Source of the DNA: Reyranella massiliensis 521
GTDB lineage: Bacteria > Pseudomonadota > Alphaproteobacteria > Reyranellales > Reyranellaceae
Reading direction: 5' to 3'
NCBI RefSeq assembly: GCF_000312425.1
Contig: NZ_HE997181.1
Span: forward strand, 2,208,260-2,272,259
DNA: 64,000 bases
Shown: piece after piece, positions 10,151 to 18,515 of the stretch
How positions within the stretch are numbered: the first letter of the stretch is position 1
How the letters are laid out: each line of letters opens with the position of its first letter
Position numbers and translations under genes: made by a program
The notes under the pieces: generated by a model
The model's input: only the letters and a program-made list of their open reading frames with translations
The model's database searches: none
Told to the model about the DNA's origin: nothing

Positions 10151-11476
10151 TCAGCCGAACTTGTCGATGAGCTGCGCGAGGGCCTGTTCGAGGGGCAGCT
10201 CCTCGCGGGCGCCGGTCTTGCGGTTCTTGAGCTCGACCTTGCCGGCCGCCAGTCCCTTGGGACCGATGATCACCTGCCAGGGGATGCCAATCAGGTCCAT
10301 GTCTGCAAACTTGGCGCCCGGCCGTAGGTCACGATCGTCGTGCAGCGCCTCGACGCCCTTGGCCGCCAGTTCGTCGTAGAGTTTCTGGCAGGCGCCGCCG
10401 ACCGCCGCGTCGTCGGGCTTCAGGTTGACGATCGCCACCTTGAACGGCGCCACCGACTCCGGCCAGACGATGCCGGCATCGTCATGACTCGCTTCGATGA
10501 TGCCGCCGACCAGGCGCGACACGCCGATGCCATAGGAGCCCATCTCGACGGTGACCTGCTCGCCGCCAGGGCCAGCGACCACGGCATTCATCGGCTTGGA
10601 GTATTTGGTGCCGAAATAGAAGATATGACCGACCTCAATGCCGCGGGCCGCCAGACGGTCGCCTTCGGCCAGCGCCTCGAAGGCCTTGGCATCGTGCATT
10701 TCGTCCGTGGCGGCATAGAGCGACGTCCACTCGTTGACGATCGGCTGCAGATCCGACGTGTAGTCGATCTTGCGGCTCAGGATATCCTTGTCGACCAGCC
10801 CCTTGTGACAGAACACGGCACTTTCGCCGGTATCGGCCAGGATAATGAACTCGTGGCTGAGATCGCCGCCGATCGGGCCGGTGTCGGCGCGCATTGGGAT
10901 CGCCTTCAGCCCCATGCGGGCGAAGGTGCGCAGATAGGCCACGAACATCTTGTTGTAGGAATGAACGGCGCCGGCCTTGTCGATGTCGAACGAGTAATTG
11001 TCCTTCATCAGGAATTCGCGGCCGCGCATGACGCCGAACCGCGGCCGCACCTCGTCCCGGAACTTCCATTGGATATGGTAGAGGTTCTTCGGCAGGTCGC
11101 GGTAGCTCTTCACCCCATCGCGGAAGAGGACGGTGATCATTTCCTCGTTGGTCGGGCCATAGAGCATCTCGCGATCATGACGATCCATGATGCGCAGCAT
11201 CTCGGGGCCATAGGCGTCGTAGCGGCCACTCTCGCGCCACAGGTCGGCCGACTGAATGGTCGGCATCAGCACTTCCTGGGCGCCGGCAGCGTTCTGCTCT
11301 TCGCGGACAATGCGCTCGATGTTCCGCAATACCCGAAGGCCGAACGGCAGCCAGGCATAGATGCCGGCGCTGGTCTGGCGAACAAGGCCGGCGCGCAGCA
11401 TGAGGCGGTGCGAGACGATCTGCGCTTCTGAGGGAGTCTCCTTCAGGGTCGGCAGAAAATACTGGCTCATCCGCAT
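10151..11476 (-). CDS. proS: prolyl-tRNA synthetase (short alphaproteobacterial type)
   Basis: ProRS charges tRNA-Pro with proline. The 441-residue protein has class II synthetase motifs: [22 protein letters not shown] (motif 2 region near residue 110), the [25 protein letters not shown] block, and motif 3 with [15 protein letters not shown]. An anticodon-binding domain follows (about 340-441). It lacks the roughly 180-residue INS editing domain of long bacterial ProRS, as is usual in alphaproteobacteria. The ATG at 11476 has AAGGA ten bases upstream; a second ATG two codons in is possible. Confidence 0.96.
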   Translation of the reverse strand: MRMSQYFLPTLKETPSEAQIVSHRLMLRAGLVRQTSAGIYAWLPFGLRVLRNIERIVREEQNAAGAQEVLMPTIQSADLWRESGRYDAYGPEMLRIMDRHDREMLYGPTNEEMITVLFRDGVKSYRDLPKNLYHIQWKFRDEVRPRFGVMRGREFLMKDNYSFDIDKAGAVHSYNKMFVAYLRTFARMGLKAIPMRADTGPIGGDLSHEFIILADTGESAVFCHKGLVDKDILSRKIDYTSDLQPIVNEWTSLYAATDEMHDAKAFEALAEGDRLAARGIEVGHIFYFGTKYSKPMNAVVAGPGGEQVTVEMGSYGIGVSRLVGGIIEASHDDAGIVWPESVAPFKVAIVNLKPDDAAVGGACQKLYDELAAKGVEALHDDRDLRPGAKFADMDLIGIPWQVIIGPKGLAAGKVELKNRKTGAREELPLEQALAQLIDKFG

Positions 11477-11643
11477 GCTGAATTGGTCCTTGCCGTCGAG
11501 GCTTCTTGAAGATGGTCGGAATGGCGGCGGACTGTAGGGAACGGCTCAGATAAAGGCAAACCAAGGCGTACCGCTGGGCTCTCCCAGCTGGTTTTGCACA
11601 GGGCGATGCCCGCACACTGCAAGCAGCATCAGGGGGAGAGCAG

Positions 11644-12936
11644 ATGCTCGAACAAGTCTTCAAGCTGAGCGCGAACGGCACATCCGTCCGCACCGAACTC
11701 GTCGCCGGTCTCACGACCTTCTTGACCATGGCCTACATCATCTTCGTCAACCCGGCCATCCTTGCCGATGCCAAGATGCCGTTCGGCGCTGTCTTTACGG
11801 CCACTTGCGTCGCCGCGGCCATCGGCTGCTTCCTCATGGCATTTCTGGCGAACTACCCGATCGCCCTGGCGCCAGGCATGGGGCTCAATGCCTACTTCGC
11901 CTACGGCGTGGTCGGCGGCATGGGCTACAGCTGGCAGATCGCGCTGGGCTGCGTCTTCCTCTCGGGCATTCTCTTCCTGATCATCAGCGTGCTGCCGATC
12001 CGCGAATGGATCGTCAATGCGATCCCGAAATCCCTGAAGATGGCGATCGCGGCCGGCATCGGCCTGTTCCTTGCCCTGATCGCCCTGAAGAACGCCGGCA
12101 TCGTCGTCGCCCATCCGGCGACCCTGGTCACGCACGGCAAGCTCGTGAGCTGGCCGGTCCTCATGGCGGTCCTGGGCTTCGCTCTGATCATCGGCCTCGA
12201 ATACCGCCGCGTCATGGGCGGCGTGATCATCGGCATCCTGGTGGTCACGGTGATCTCGATCCTGGCCGGCCAGCAGAAATTCGTCGGCATCTTCGACGTG
12301 CCGCCCTCCATCGCCCCGGTATTTCTCCAGATGGACCTCGCGGGCGCCATGAAGGTCGGGCTGGTGACCGTGGTTTTCGCCTTCCTGTTCGTCGACCTGT
12401 TCGACAATACCGGCACTCTGATCGGGCTTGCCCATCGCGGCGGCTTCATGCGGCCTGATGGAACCGTGCCCCGTCTGCGCGGCGTCCTGATCTCCGACAG
12501 TGCCGCGGCGGCGATTGGTGCCGCGGTCGGGACGTCGACGACCACGAGCTATATCGAGAGCGCATCCGGCATCAACGCCGGTGGTCGGACAGGCCTGACC
12601 GCGGCAGCCGTCGGCGTTCTATTCCTGCTCGCGCTGTTCGTGGCACCACTCGCCGGTTCGATTCCGGCGTACGCAACGGCACCGGCTCTCCTCTACGTCG
12701 CCTGCCTGATGGCGCGCGGTCTCACGGAAGTGGAATGGAACGACCTCACGGAAGCTGCGCCTGCCGTCATCACCGCGCTCGCGATGCCGTTCACTTTCTC
12801 GATTGCCGACGGCATTGCCTTTGGGTTTATCTCGTACGCCGGAATCAAGATCGCCGCTGGCCGCTTCCGCGATGTTCATCCGGCCGTCGGAGTTCTCGCT
12901 GTACTCTTCGTGATCAAATACGTGGTCATCGGATGA
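11644..12936 (+). CDS. AzgA-type purine (adenine/guanine/hypoxanthine) permease
   Basis: This 430-residue polytopic inner-membrane protein belongs to the nucleobase-cation symporter AzgA/PbuG branch. Visible landmarks are TELVAGLTTFLTMAYIIFVNP at the N-terminus, the ALAPGMGLNAYFAY substrate-site motif in TM3, DLFDNTGTLIG in TM8 and GTSTTTSYIESASGI in TM10. Hydrophobic helices fill the sequence. A strong GGGGGAGAG ribosome site precedes the ATG. It likely imports a purine base by proton symport; the exact purine is not readable. It is transcribed divergently from proS and against the surrounding conserved minus-strand order. Confidence 0.9.
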   Translation: MLEQVFKLSANGTSVRTELVAGLTTFLTMAYIIFVNPAILADAKMPFGAVFTATCVAAAIGCFLMAFLANYPIALAPGMGLNAYFAYGVVGGMGYSWQIALGCVFLSGILFLIISVLPIREWIVNAIPKSLKMAIAAGIGLFLALIALKNAGIVVAHPATLVTHGKLVSWPVLMAVLGFALIIGLEYRRVMGGVIIGILVVTVISILAGQQKFVGIFDVPPSIAPVFLQMDLAGAMKVGLVTVVFAFLFVDLFDNTGTLIGLAHRGGFMRPDGTVPRLRGVLISDSAAAAIGAAVGTSTTTSYIESASGINAGGRTGLTAAAVGVLFLLALFVAPLAGSIPAYATAPALLYVACLMARGLTEVEWNDLTEAAPAVITALAMPFTFSIADGIAFGFISYAGIKIAAGRFRDVHPAVGVLAVLFVIKYVVIG

Positions 12937-12969
12937 TCAGCGAAACAGTGCGGACATTTGTTTGTCGAC

Positions 12970-13136
12970 GAACGACCACTGGCCACAACAAATGTTCTGT
13001 GGAAGCCCTGGCGCTCGAAAGAAAAGGTCTTGGCAAGGTCCATAACCCAAGGTAAAGAGCCTATGCCTTGGGCGCAGCCCGAGTTTAGGGAGGAGAGCGG
13101 TTCAAAGCCGCCTACGACGAGTTTCGGGGGTAGAGG
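12970..13136 (+). ncRNA. candidate structured RNA between azgA and DUF1467
   Basis: About 200 bases without a credible gene separate the permease stop from a strong plus-strand terminator. The stretch contains several short inverted repeats. They are ccaca/tgtgg (12983-12987 with 12998-13002), cccaagg/ccttggg (13046-13052 with 13066-13072), and ctcgaaa (13014-13020) which can pair with tttcggg near 13122-13128. The segment cttgg at 13029-13033 competes for ccaag at 13047-13051. The layout loosely recalls 6S RNA (ssrS), but I cannot match a family with certainty. Alternatives are a long 3'UTR of the permease mRNA or a regulatory element. Boundaries are approximate. Confidence 0.35.
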
Positions 13137-13173
13137 AACGGCGGATCTTTGATCCGCCGTTTCTTTTTGTTTT
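13137..13173 (+). terminator. rho-independent terminator
   Basis: The 11-base-pair stem aacggcggatc / gatccgccgtt has a TTT loop and is followed by ttctttttgtttt on the plus strand. It ends the permease transcript or an independent RNA upstream of it. The minus-strand side lacks a T-run, so it does not look like a terminator for the DUF1467 operon. Confidence 0.9.
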
Positions 13174-13206
13174 CAAAGGCTTAAGAAACAAACCTAAGCT
13201 ATTGAA

Positions 13207-13452
13207 TCAGCTACCTTCCAGGCGCCGGAAACTGAAGACATCGGCTTCATGGAGCACGTAAAAACCGACCCACAGCACGGCTGCCACGATGGTCGTAATT
13301 ATCGCTTTGCGAACGAGATCGGGCTTCTCCGGCGCCCCGTGCTCCTGTCCTCTCCCGGGATTTTCCACACGCCGGACACCCAGCGGCAGAATGCAAAAGA
13401 GCACGGTCCACCAGATCACGAAGTAGACCATGACGCCGGTAGCCCAGCTCAT
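13207..13452 (-). CDS. DUF1467 family membrane protein
   Basis: This 81-residue protein begins MSWATGVMVYFVIWWTVLFC and has two predicted TM helices (about residues 5-25 and 50-68) joined by a polar loop with LPLGVRRVENPG, the hallmark of DUF1467. The family is nearly restricted to alphaproteobacteria and its function is unknown. It sits 11 bases downstream of the methylmalonyl-CoA epimerase gene, the usual position, at the end of the long nuo-birA-coaX-rnj-mce run. Confidence 0.88.
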   Translation of the reverse strand: MSWATGVMVYFVIWWTVLFCILPLGVRRVENPGRGQEHGAPEKPDLVRKAIITTIVAAVLWVGFYVLHEADVFSFRRLEGS

Positions 13453-13463
13453 GGCGAACGCTC

Positions 13464-13868
13464 CTAAACCTGCTCGAGCTCGATCAGGGTGCCGTTGAAG
13501 TCCTTGGGATGCAGGAACAGGACCGGCTTGTCGTGCGCACCGATCTTGGGCTCACCGTCGCCCAGGACGCGCGCACCCTGCGCCTTGAGCTTGTCGCGAG
13601 CCGAATAGATATCCTCGACCTCGTAGCAGACATGATGAATGCCGCCATCGGCATTGCGTGCCAGGAAATTCGCGATCGGCGACTTCTCGCCCAGCGGATG
13701 CAGCAGCTCGATCTTGGTATTGGGCAGTTCGACAAACACCACCGTCACGCCGTGCGCCGGCTGCGCCTTGGGCGCGCTCACCTTCGCTCCCATCACGGAG
13801 CGATAGAGTTCGCTGGCTTTGTCCAGATCCGGCACGGCAATGGCGATGTGATTGAGGCGTCCGATCAT
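13464..13868 (-). CDS. mce: methylmalonyl-CoA epimerase
   Basis: The enzyme interconverts (S)- and (R)-methylmalonyl-CoA in propionyl-CoA metabolism. The 134-residue product is a VOC-fold protein: MIGRLNHIAIAVPDL at the start with a metal-ligand His, HHVCYEVEDI in the second module, and a final FNGTLIELEQV supplying the metal-binding Glu. The ATG at 13868 is chosen over an in-frame GTG four codons upstream because GGAG lies six bases before it and the family begins there. It follows rnj closely. Confidence 0.93.
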   Translation of the reverse strand: MIGRLNHIAIAVPDLDKASELYRSVMGAKVSAPKAQPAHGVTVVFVELPNTKIELLHPLGEKSPIANFLARNADGGIHHVCYEVEDIYSARDKLKAQGARVLGDGEPKIGAHDKPVLFLHPKDFNGTLIELEQV

Positions 13869-13890
13869 CGGTCTCTCCACGGGCTGGCCC

Positions 13891-15543
13891 CTAGATGCGG
13901 ACGATGTGTACGTCCGTCAACGGCTTCTTGCCGAGGTGCGCGCGCACGACGCGCCGCACGGCCTGTCGGGCTGCTTCCTCGATCCGGGCGTCGTCGCCGC
14001 GCTCCGATGCGCTGAGATCGGCCAGCATTTCGCTGAGCCCTGCGACAATCGCCTCGCCAATTTCACCCTGGGCGTCGTCGATCCCCCGCAGCGATACTTT
14101 GGGCGGTGCGACAGCCCTGCCGTGCCGATCGATCACCAGAGTAGCCGCGGCAGCTCCATTCCAAAGAAGCTTGCGCCGTTCGCGCAGGGATTCACCGTCG
14201 AGAGGCACCAGCCCGTCACCGTCCCGCGCCAGCCTGCCGGATGGTACATGGTCGACGATTTCGGCCGGCCCTGGCGCCAGCCGCACGAGGGTGCCGTTGG
14301 GGGCCACGACCGTCTCGGGAACCTGGCAGGCCCGCGCTAGGGCTGCGTGTTCGACCATATGGCGAACCTCGCCATGCACCGGCACGGCGATCTTGGGGCG
14401 CACCCATTGATAGACGCGCACCAACTCGTCGCGCGCCGGATGGCCCGACACATGAATGTCCGCCTCGCGGTCGGTGATCACTTCGACACCGCGCGCCATC
14501 AGCGCATTCTGCAGTCGGCCGACCGAACGTTCGTTGCCGGGAATGACGCGCGACGAGAAGATCGCCGTGTCGCCCTCCTCCAGAACCAGGTCGCGATGAT
14601 CGCCATTGGCGAGCTTGGCCATGGAAGCGCGCGGCTCGCCTTGGCTGCCGGTGCAGATGAACAGCACCTTGTCGCAGGGCAGAAAGCCCGCCTGCTGCTC
14701 CGGCACGCATTCGGGAAAGTCGAGCAGGTAGCCGCACTCCTGCGCAGCCTCGACCATGCGCTGCAAGGCGCGCCCCGACAGGACAGGATGACGGCCCGCC
14801 GCGACGGCCGCCAAGGCGACGCTCTCGACGCGCGCCAGGTTGGAAGCAAAGCAGGTAACGGCGACGCGGCCCTTGTGGCCGCGCACCAGCTTCTCGAGGT
14901 TGGCCCGCACCTTGGCTTCGGAGCCCGCCTCGCCCTCGACGAAGACGTTGGTGCTGTCGCAGATCATGGCGAGCGCCCCCTCGTCGCCAATGCGCTTCAG
15001 CATGGCTTCGTCGGTGGTGTCGCCCAGCAGGGGCTCGGGATCGATCTTCCAGTCGCCGGTATGGAACACCGTGCCGAATTTGGTGCGGATCGCCAGCGCG
15101 TTGGGCTCCAGGATGGAGTGCGTCATGGTGATCATTTCGAGCTCGAACGGCGCCAGCTCGAACCTGCCGCCAAGTGGAATCTCCGTGACCGGCACGACGT
15201 CGCGCAGGCCGGCCTCGATCAACTTGCGACGCAGGACGGACGCCGCGAAAGGCGTGGCATAGACCGGCGCTTTGAGCCGAGGCCACAGATCGGCGACGGC
15301 GCCGAGATGATCTTCGTGTGCATGCGTCAACACAATGCCGACCAGATCGGCCCGGCGTTCGACGATGAATGCCGGATCCGGCATCACGACGTCGACGCCC
15401 GGCATGGTGTCGTCGGCAAAGCCGATACCGAGATCGACCATCAGCCATTTGCCGGCATGACCGTAGAGATTGAGGTTCATGCCGATCTCGCCCGCCCCTC
15501 CCAGGGCGAGAAACAGCAGTTCGTCGTTCGACGGAACGGTCAT
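13891..15543 (-). CDS. rnj: ribonuclease J
   Basis: RNase J is a metallo-beta-lactamase/beta-CASP nuclease with endo- and 5'-3' exonuclease activity in RNA processing and decay. The 550-residue protein shows GGAGEIGMNLNLYG near the N-terminus, the zinc motif THAHEDHLGAV (about residues 73-83), the beta-CASP CTGSQGEPRASMAKLANGDH motif near 295-310 and the SGHPARDEL histidine motif. A shorter C-terminal domain follows. Its start overlaps the coaX stop by ATGA. This gene replaces RNase E-type functions only in part in alphaproteobacteria. Confidence 0.94.
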   Translation of the reverse strand: MTVPSNDELLFLALGGAGEIGMNLNLYGHAGKWLMVDLGIGFADDTMPGVDVVMPDPAFIVERRADLVGIVLTHAHEDHLGAVADLWPRLKAPVYATPFAASVLRRKLIEAGLRDVVPVTEIPLGGRFELAPFELEMITMTHSILEPNALAIRTKFGTVFHTGDWKIDPEPLLGDTTDEAMLKRIGDEGALAMICDSTNVFVEGEAGSEAKVRANLEKLVRGHKGRVAVTCFASNLARVESVALAAVAAGRHPVLSGRALQRMVEAAQECGYLLDFPECVPEQQAGFLPCDKVLFICTGSQGEPRASMAKLANGDHRDLVLEEGDTAIFSSRVIPGNERSVGRLQNALMARGVEVITDREADIHVSGHPARDELVRVYQWVRPKIAVPVHGEVRHMVEHAALARACQVPETVVAPNGTLVRLAPGPAEIVDHVPSGRLARDGDGLVPLDGESLRERRKLLWNGAAAATLVIDRHGRAVAPPKVSLRGIDDAQGEIGEAIVAGLSEMLADLSASERGDDARIEEAARQAVRRVVRAHLGKKPLTDVHIVRI

Positions 15544-16310
15544 CGGCGGTTGCGCCGCCAGATTTCCAGCAGACCGAGCGACATCAGGTCGGGCTCGATC
15601 GCGTCGAACAGGCCGATCTCGTCCTTGAAGACAGTAGCGAGGCCGCCCGTCGCTATCACCTTCATCGGTTCGCCGTACTCGTCGCGGATGCGCCTGATCA
15701 GACTTTCGATCAGGCCGACATAGCCCCAGAAAATGCCGGACTGCATGGCGGGCACCGTCGCCTTGCCAATGATCCTGGCAGGCTTCTCGACGCGGATGCG
15801 CGGCAGCCGCGCCGTCATCAAATAGAAGGATTCGATGGTGAGCTCGACGCCAGGCGCCAGCACGCCGCCGACGAAATTGCCGTCCTTGTCGGCGAGATCG
15901 AAAGTCGTGGCGCTGCCGAAGTCGATGGTGATGAGCGGTCCGCCGTATTTCTTGTAGCCCGCGATGATGCCGACGAGACGGTCGGGGCCGGCGTCCTGCG
16001 GACGGTCGATCAGGACCTTGATGCCGAGTTCGCAGTCAGGCTCGCCGACGATCAGCAGCTTGGTCCTGAAGTAGATCTCGCACAGGCGGCGAATGTTGGG
16101 GTTCACCTGCGGCACCACGCTCGCCAGGATGGCGCCCGTGATCGACTCGGGGTTGAAGCCCTGCAGGTGCATAAGCTGCGTCAGCCAGGCGGCGTATTCG
16201 TCGGCCGTCCGCTTGGCCTCGGTCCGCAGGCGGAACTGCGATACGAGCGTGTCGCCATCGAATACCGCGAACTTCGAGTTGGTGTTGCCGACATCGATGG
16301 CGAGCAGCAT
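15540..16310 (-). CDS. coaX: type III pantothenate kinase
   Basis: CoaX phosphorylates pantothenate in the first step of CoA synthesis. The 256-residue ASKHA-fold protein has the phosphate motif MLLAIDVGNTNSKFAVFDG at the N-terminus, DAGPDRLVGIIAGYKKYG near residue 105 and TIDFGSATTFDL near 130, then TGGLATVF near the C-terminus. Length is normal. It lies between birA (13-base gap) and rnj (4-base overlap), the standard alphaproteobacterial arrangement. Confidence 0.95.
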   Translation of the reverse strand: MLLAIDVGNTNSKFAVFDGDTLVSQFRLRTEAKRTADEYAAWLTQLMHLQGFNPESITGAILASVVPQVNPNIRRLCEIYFRTKLLIVGEPDCELGIKVLIDRPQDAGPDRLVGIIAGYKKYGGPLITIDFGSATTFDLADKDGNFVGGVLAPGVELTIESFYLMTARLPRIRVEKPARIIGKATVPAMQSGIFWGYVGLIESLIRRIRDEYGEPMKVIATGGLATVFKDEIGLFDAIEPDLMSLGLLEIWRRNRR

Positions 16311-16322
16311 CCCGGAGTCTCC

Positions 16323-17057
16323 TCAGGCCGCCCGGCCCAGCAATTCACCCGACACGATCTTGCGCGGCCCCTCGGCAGTATCCAGTAGGAGCGCCCCTTC
16401 GTGGTCCAGGCCGGCAAAGCGGCCCCGGACCAGCCCCTCACCCAGCCGGACATCGACTTCAGCGCCGAGCGGCCCCGCCTGGGCGAGCCAGGCTTCGCGA
16501 ACCACGCCGAACCCGTCGCGACGCCACTGGGCGAGCCGCGTTGCAAGGGCGCGGGTCAGGCCTTCGAGGGCTGCTTCCACGGTGCCGCCCAGCGAGGCGC
16601 CGGGATAGCGCATCTCGGCAAGCTGTGGCGCAAAGGCGACGTTGATACCAATCCCGGCAACCACGTGTTCGACCCTGCCGTCCTGGGCAATCGCGCTTTC
16701 AAGAAGAATCCCGGCGATCTTTCCGCCGTCAACCAGCACGTCGTTGGGCCACTTCAAGCGAATGGCGCGCGACGCCGGCACGAGGTCGCCGACGGCAAGA
16801 GCCGCCACGAACCCGAGTTCGGCGGCGCGCGCTGCCGGACATTCCGGGCGCAGGATGGTCGAGCTGTAGAGATTGCCGGGCGGCGATGCCCAGCTCCGGC
16901 CGCGACGGCCCCGCCCGCCGTGCTGCTCTCGGGCCCAGACGACGGTCCCTTCGGGTGCTCCGCTGTCCGCCAGTCGCGCCGCCTCGTCGTTGGTGCTGCC
17001 GACGCTGTCCAGGGCGACCAGCATCCACCCGTCCGGCAGGACGGGCGTAGGGATCAC
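16323..17057 (-). CDS. birA: biotin--[acetyl-CoA-carboxylase] ligase
   Basis: Biotin protein ligase attaches biotin to the BCCP subunit of acetyl-CoA carboxylase and other carboxylases. The 244-residue product holds the ATP/biotin motif GGRGRRGRSWASPPGNLYSS and the KWPNDVLVDGGKIAGILLE block. The N-terminal DNA-binding domain of E. coli BirA is missing, so it is a monofunctional ligase. The frame stays open far upstream inside nuoN, but the start is taken as GTG at 17057, which overlaps the nuoN stop as GTGA and matches the family start. Confidence 0.92.
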   Translation of the reverse strand: MIPTPVLPDGWMLVALDSVGSTNDEAARLADSGAPEGTVVWAREQHGGRGRRGRSWASPPGNLYSSTILRPECPAARAAELGFVAALAVGDLVPASRAIRLKWPNDVLVDGGKIAGILLESAIAQDGRVEHVVAGIGINVAFAPQLAEMRYPGASLGGTVEAALEGLTRALATRLAQWRRDGFGVVREAWLAQAGPLGAEVDVRLGEGLVRGRFAGLDHEGALLLDTAEGPRKIVSGELLGRAA

Positions 17058-18499
17058 GGGAACAGGCCCTTGGCGGCCGCCGCGGCGATCAGGCTGAGCG
17101 GTTGCGGGAGCAAGGAGAAGACGGCCACCAGGAAAGCTGCGACCAGGGCCACGGCACGGTTGATGCCGAAGACCGGACGGTCGAGTGCCTCGGCCGGTTC
17201 GTCGAAGTACATCACCTTGACGATGCGCAGGTAGTAGTAGGACGCCACGACCGACGCCAGGACGCCCAGTACCGCTGGGATATAGAGCTTGGCCTCCACG
17301 GCCGCGATGAAGATGTAGAGCTTGCCCCAGAAGCCCGCGAGCGGCGGAATGCCGGCCAGCGAGAACATGAAGATCAGCATCGCGAAGGCCATCATCGGCT
17401 GGTTGCGCGCGAGGCCGCCCAGATCCGAGATGTTCTCCAGCATGACGTCGCGGCGCTTCATCATAAGGATGGTGGCGAACACGCCCAGCGTCATCACCAG
17501 GTAGATGGCGAGATAGAACACCACCGCCTCGATGCCCTTCTCGCTGCCGCTGGCGAGCCCCAGCAGCACGTAGCCGACGTTGCCGATCGAGGAATAGGCC
17601 ATCAGGCGCTTGATGTTCTGCTGGCGGAGCGCCGCGAAAGCGCCCAGTGCCATGGAGAGCACGGAAGCCACGACGATGATCTGCTGCCACTGGACGAACA
17701 GCGGCTTGAACGGCCCCATGAGAACGGAGACCAACAGCGACATGGCGGCGATCTTGGGCGCCACGGCAAACAGCGCCGTAACCGGCGTCGGCGCACCTTC
17801 GTAGACGTCGGGCGTCCACATGTGGAACGGCACGGCCGAAACCTTGAAGGCCAGCCCCGCGACCACGAACACCAGACCGATGGTCGTCCCGATCTCCGCT
17901 CCCTTGCCGTCAAGCAGGGCGCGGGAAATCTGCACGAAAGCCGTGCCGCCGCAGAAGCCGTAGATCAATGAGGCGCCAAAAAGCAGCATGCCCGAGGCGA
18001 CCGATCCCAGGACGAAATACTTCACGCCGGCCTCGGTCGAACGCACGCTGTCGCGCTGGAAAGCGGCGATCACGTAGAGCGCCAGCGACTGCAGTTCGAG
18101 CCCGACATAGAGCGCCATCAGGTCATTGGCCGAGATCATCAGCATCATGCCGAGGGTCGCCAGAGCGACCAGCAGCGGATACTCGAAGCGCCAGGCCTTG
18201 ACCTGCTCGAAATAGGCCCGCGACATCAGGATGGCGATGGCAGAGCCGACCAGCACCAGCGCCTTCATGGTCGTCGTCAGCCGGTCGACGATGAAGAGCG
18301 ACGCGAAAGCTGTACCCTCGCGATAAGGCATGAACAGCAGGACTGCCGTCACCAGCAGGACGACCGACGTCATCACCGAGACGAAGGGCGTCGCCACCTC
18401 TCCGCGGACGACTCCGTAGATCAGCAGCAGAGCCGTCGCAGCAGCGAGGAAGATTTCAGGCCGGGCCAGAACCCAGGATTCGAGACCGAGAATCATCAT
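17054..18499 (-). CDS. nuoN: NADH-quinone oxidoreductase subunit N
   Basis: NuoN is one of three antiporter-like proton-pumping membrane subunits of complex I. The roughly 481-residue protein is almost entirely hydrophobic helices, with the conserved PFHMWTPDVYEGAPTPVTA segment (about 235-255) and a Lys-containing FKVSAVPFH helix typical of the family. ATG at 18499 is preferred to the in-frame GTG two codons earlier because GGGAG lies five bases before it. It is the last nuo gene and its stop overlaps birA. Confidence 0.97.
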   Translation of the reverse strand: MMILGLESWVLARPEIFLAAATALLLIYGVVRGEVATPFVSVMTSVVLLVTAVLLFMPYREGTAFASLFIVDRLTTTMKALVLVGSAIAILMSRAYFEQVKAWRFEYPLLVALATLGMMLMISANDLMALYVGLELQSLALYVIAAFQRDSVRSTEAGVKYFVLGSVASGMLLFGASLIYGFCGGTAFVQISRALLDGKGAEIGTTIGLVFVVAGLAFKVSAVPFHMWTPDVYEGAPTPVTALFAVAPKIAAMSLLVSVLMGPFKPLFVQWQQIIVVASVLSMALGAFAALRQQNIKRLMAYSSIGNVGYVLLGLASGSEKGIEAVVFYLAIYLVMTLGVFATILMMKRRDVMLENISDLGGLARNQPMMAFAMLIFMFSLAGIPPLAGFWGKLYIFIAAVEAKLYIPAVLGVLASVVASYYYLRIVKVMYFDEPAEALDRPVFGINRAVALVAAFLVAVFSLLPQPLSLIAAAAAKGLFP

Positions 18500-18515
18500 T
18501 GTCACTCCCGGCCGC

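Noticed and set aside
13081..13136. Glycine riboswitch-like GGAGAG segment
   Set aside because: The conserved aptamer core (GCCGAAGG...CTCTCAGG) is absent and no glycine-metabolism gene is downstream.
12958..13152. Small 64-residue plus-strand open frame between azgA and DUF1467
   Set aside because: It runs into the terminator stem, has no ribosome site and no recognisable features; the stretch is better explained as structured RNA or 3'UTR.
17058..17819. Long upstream extension of the birA frame inside nuoN
   Set aside because: The extra N-terminal sequence has nuoN-shadow composition; family homology starts at the GTG overlapping the nuoN stop.
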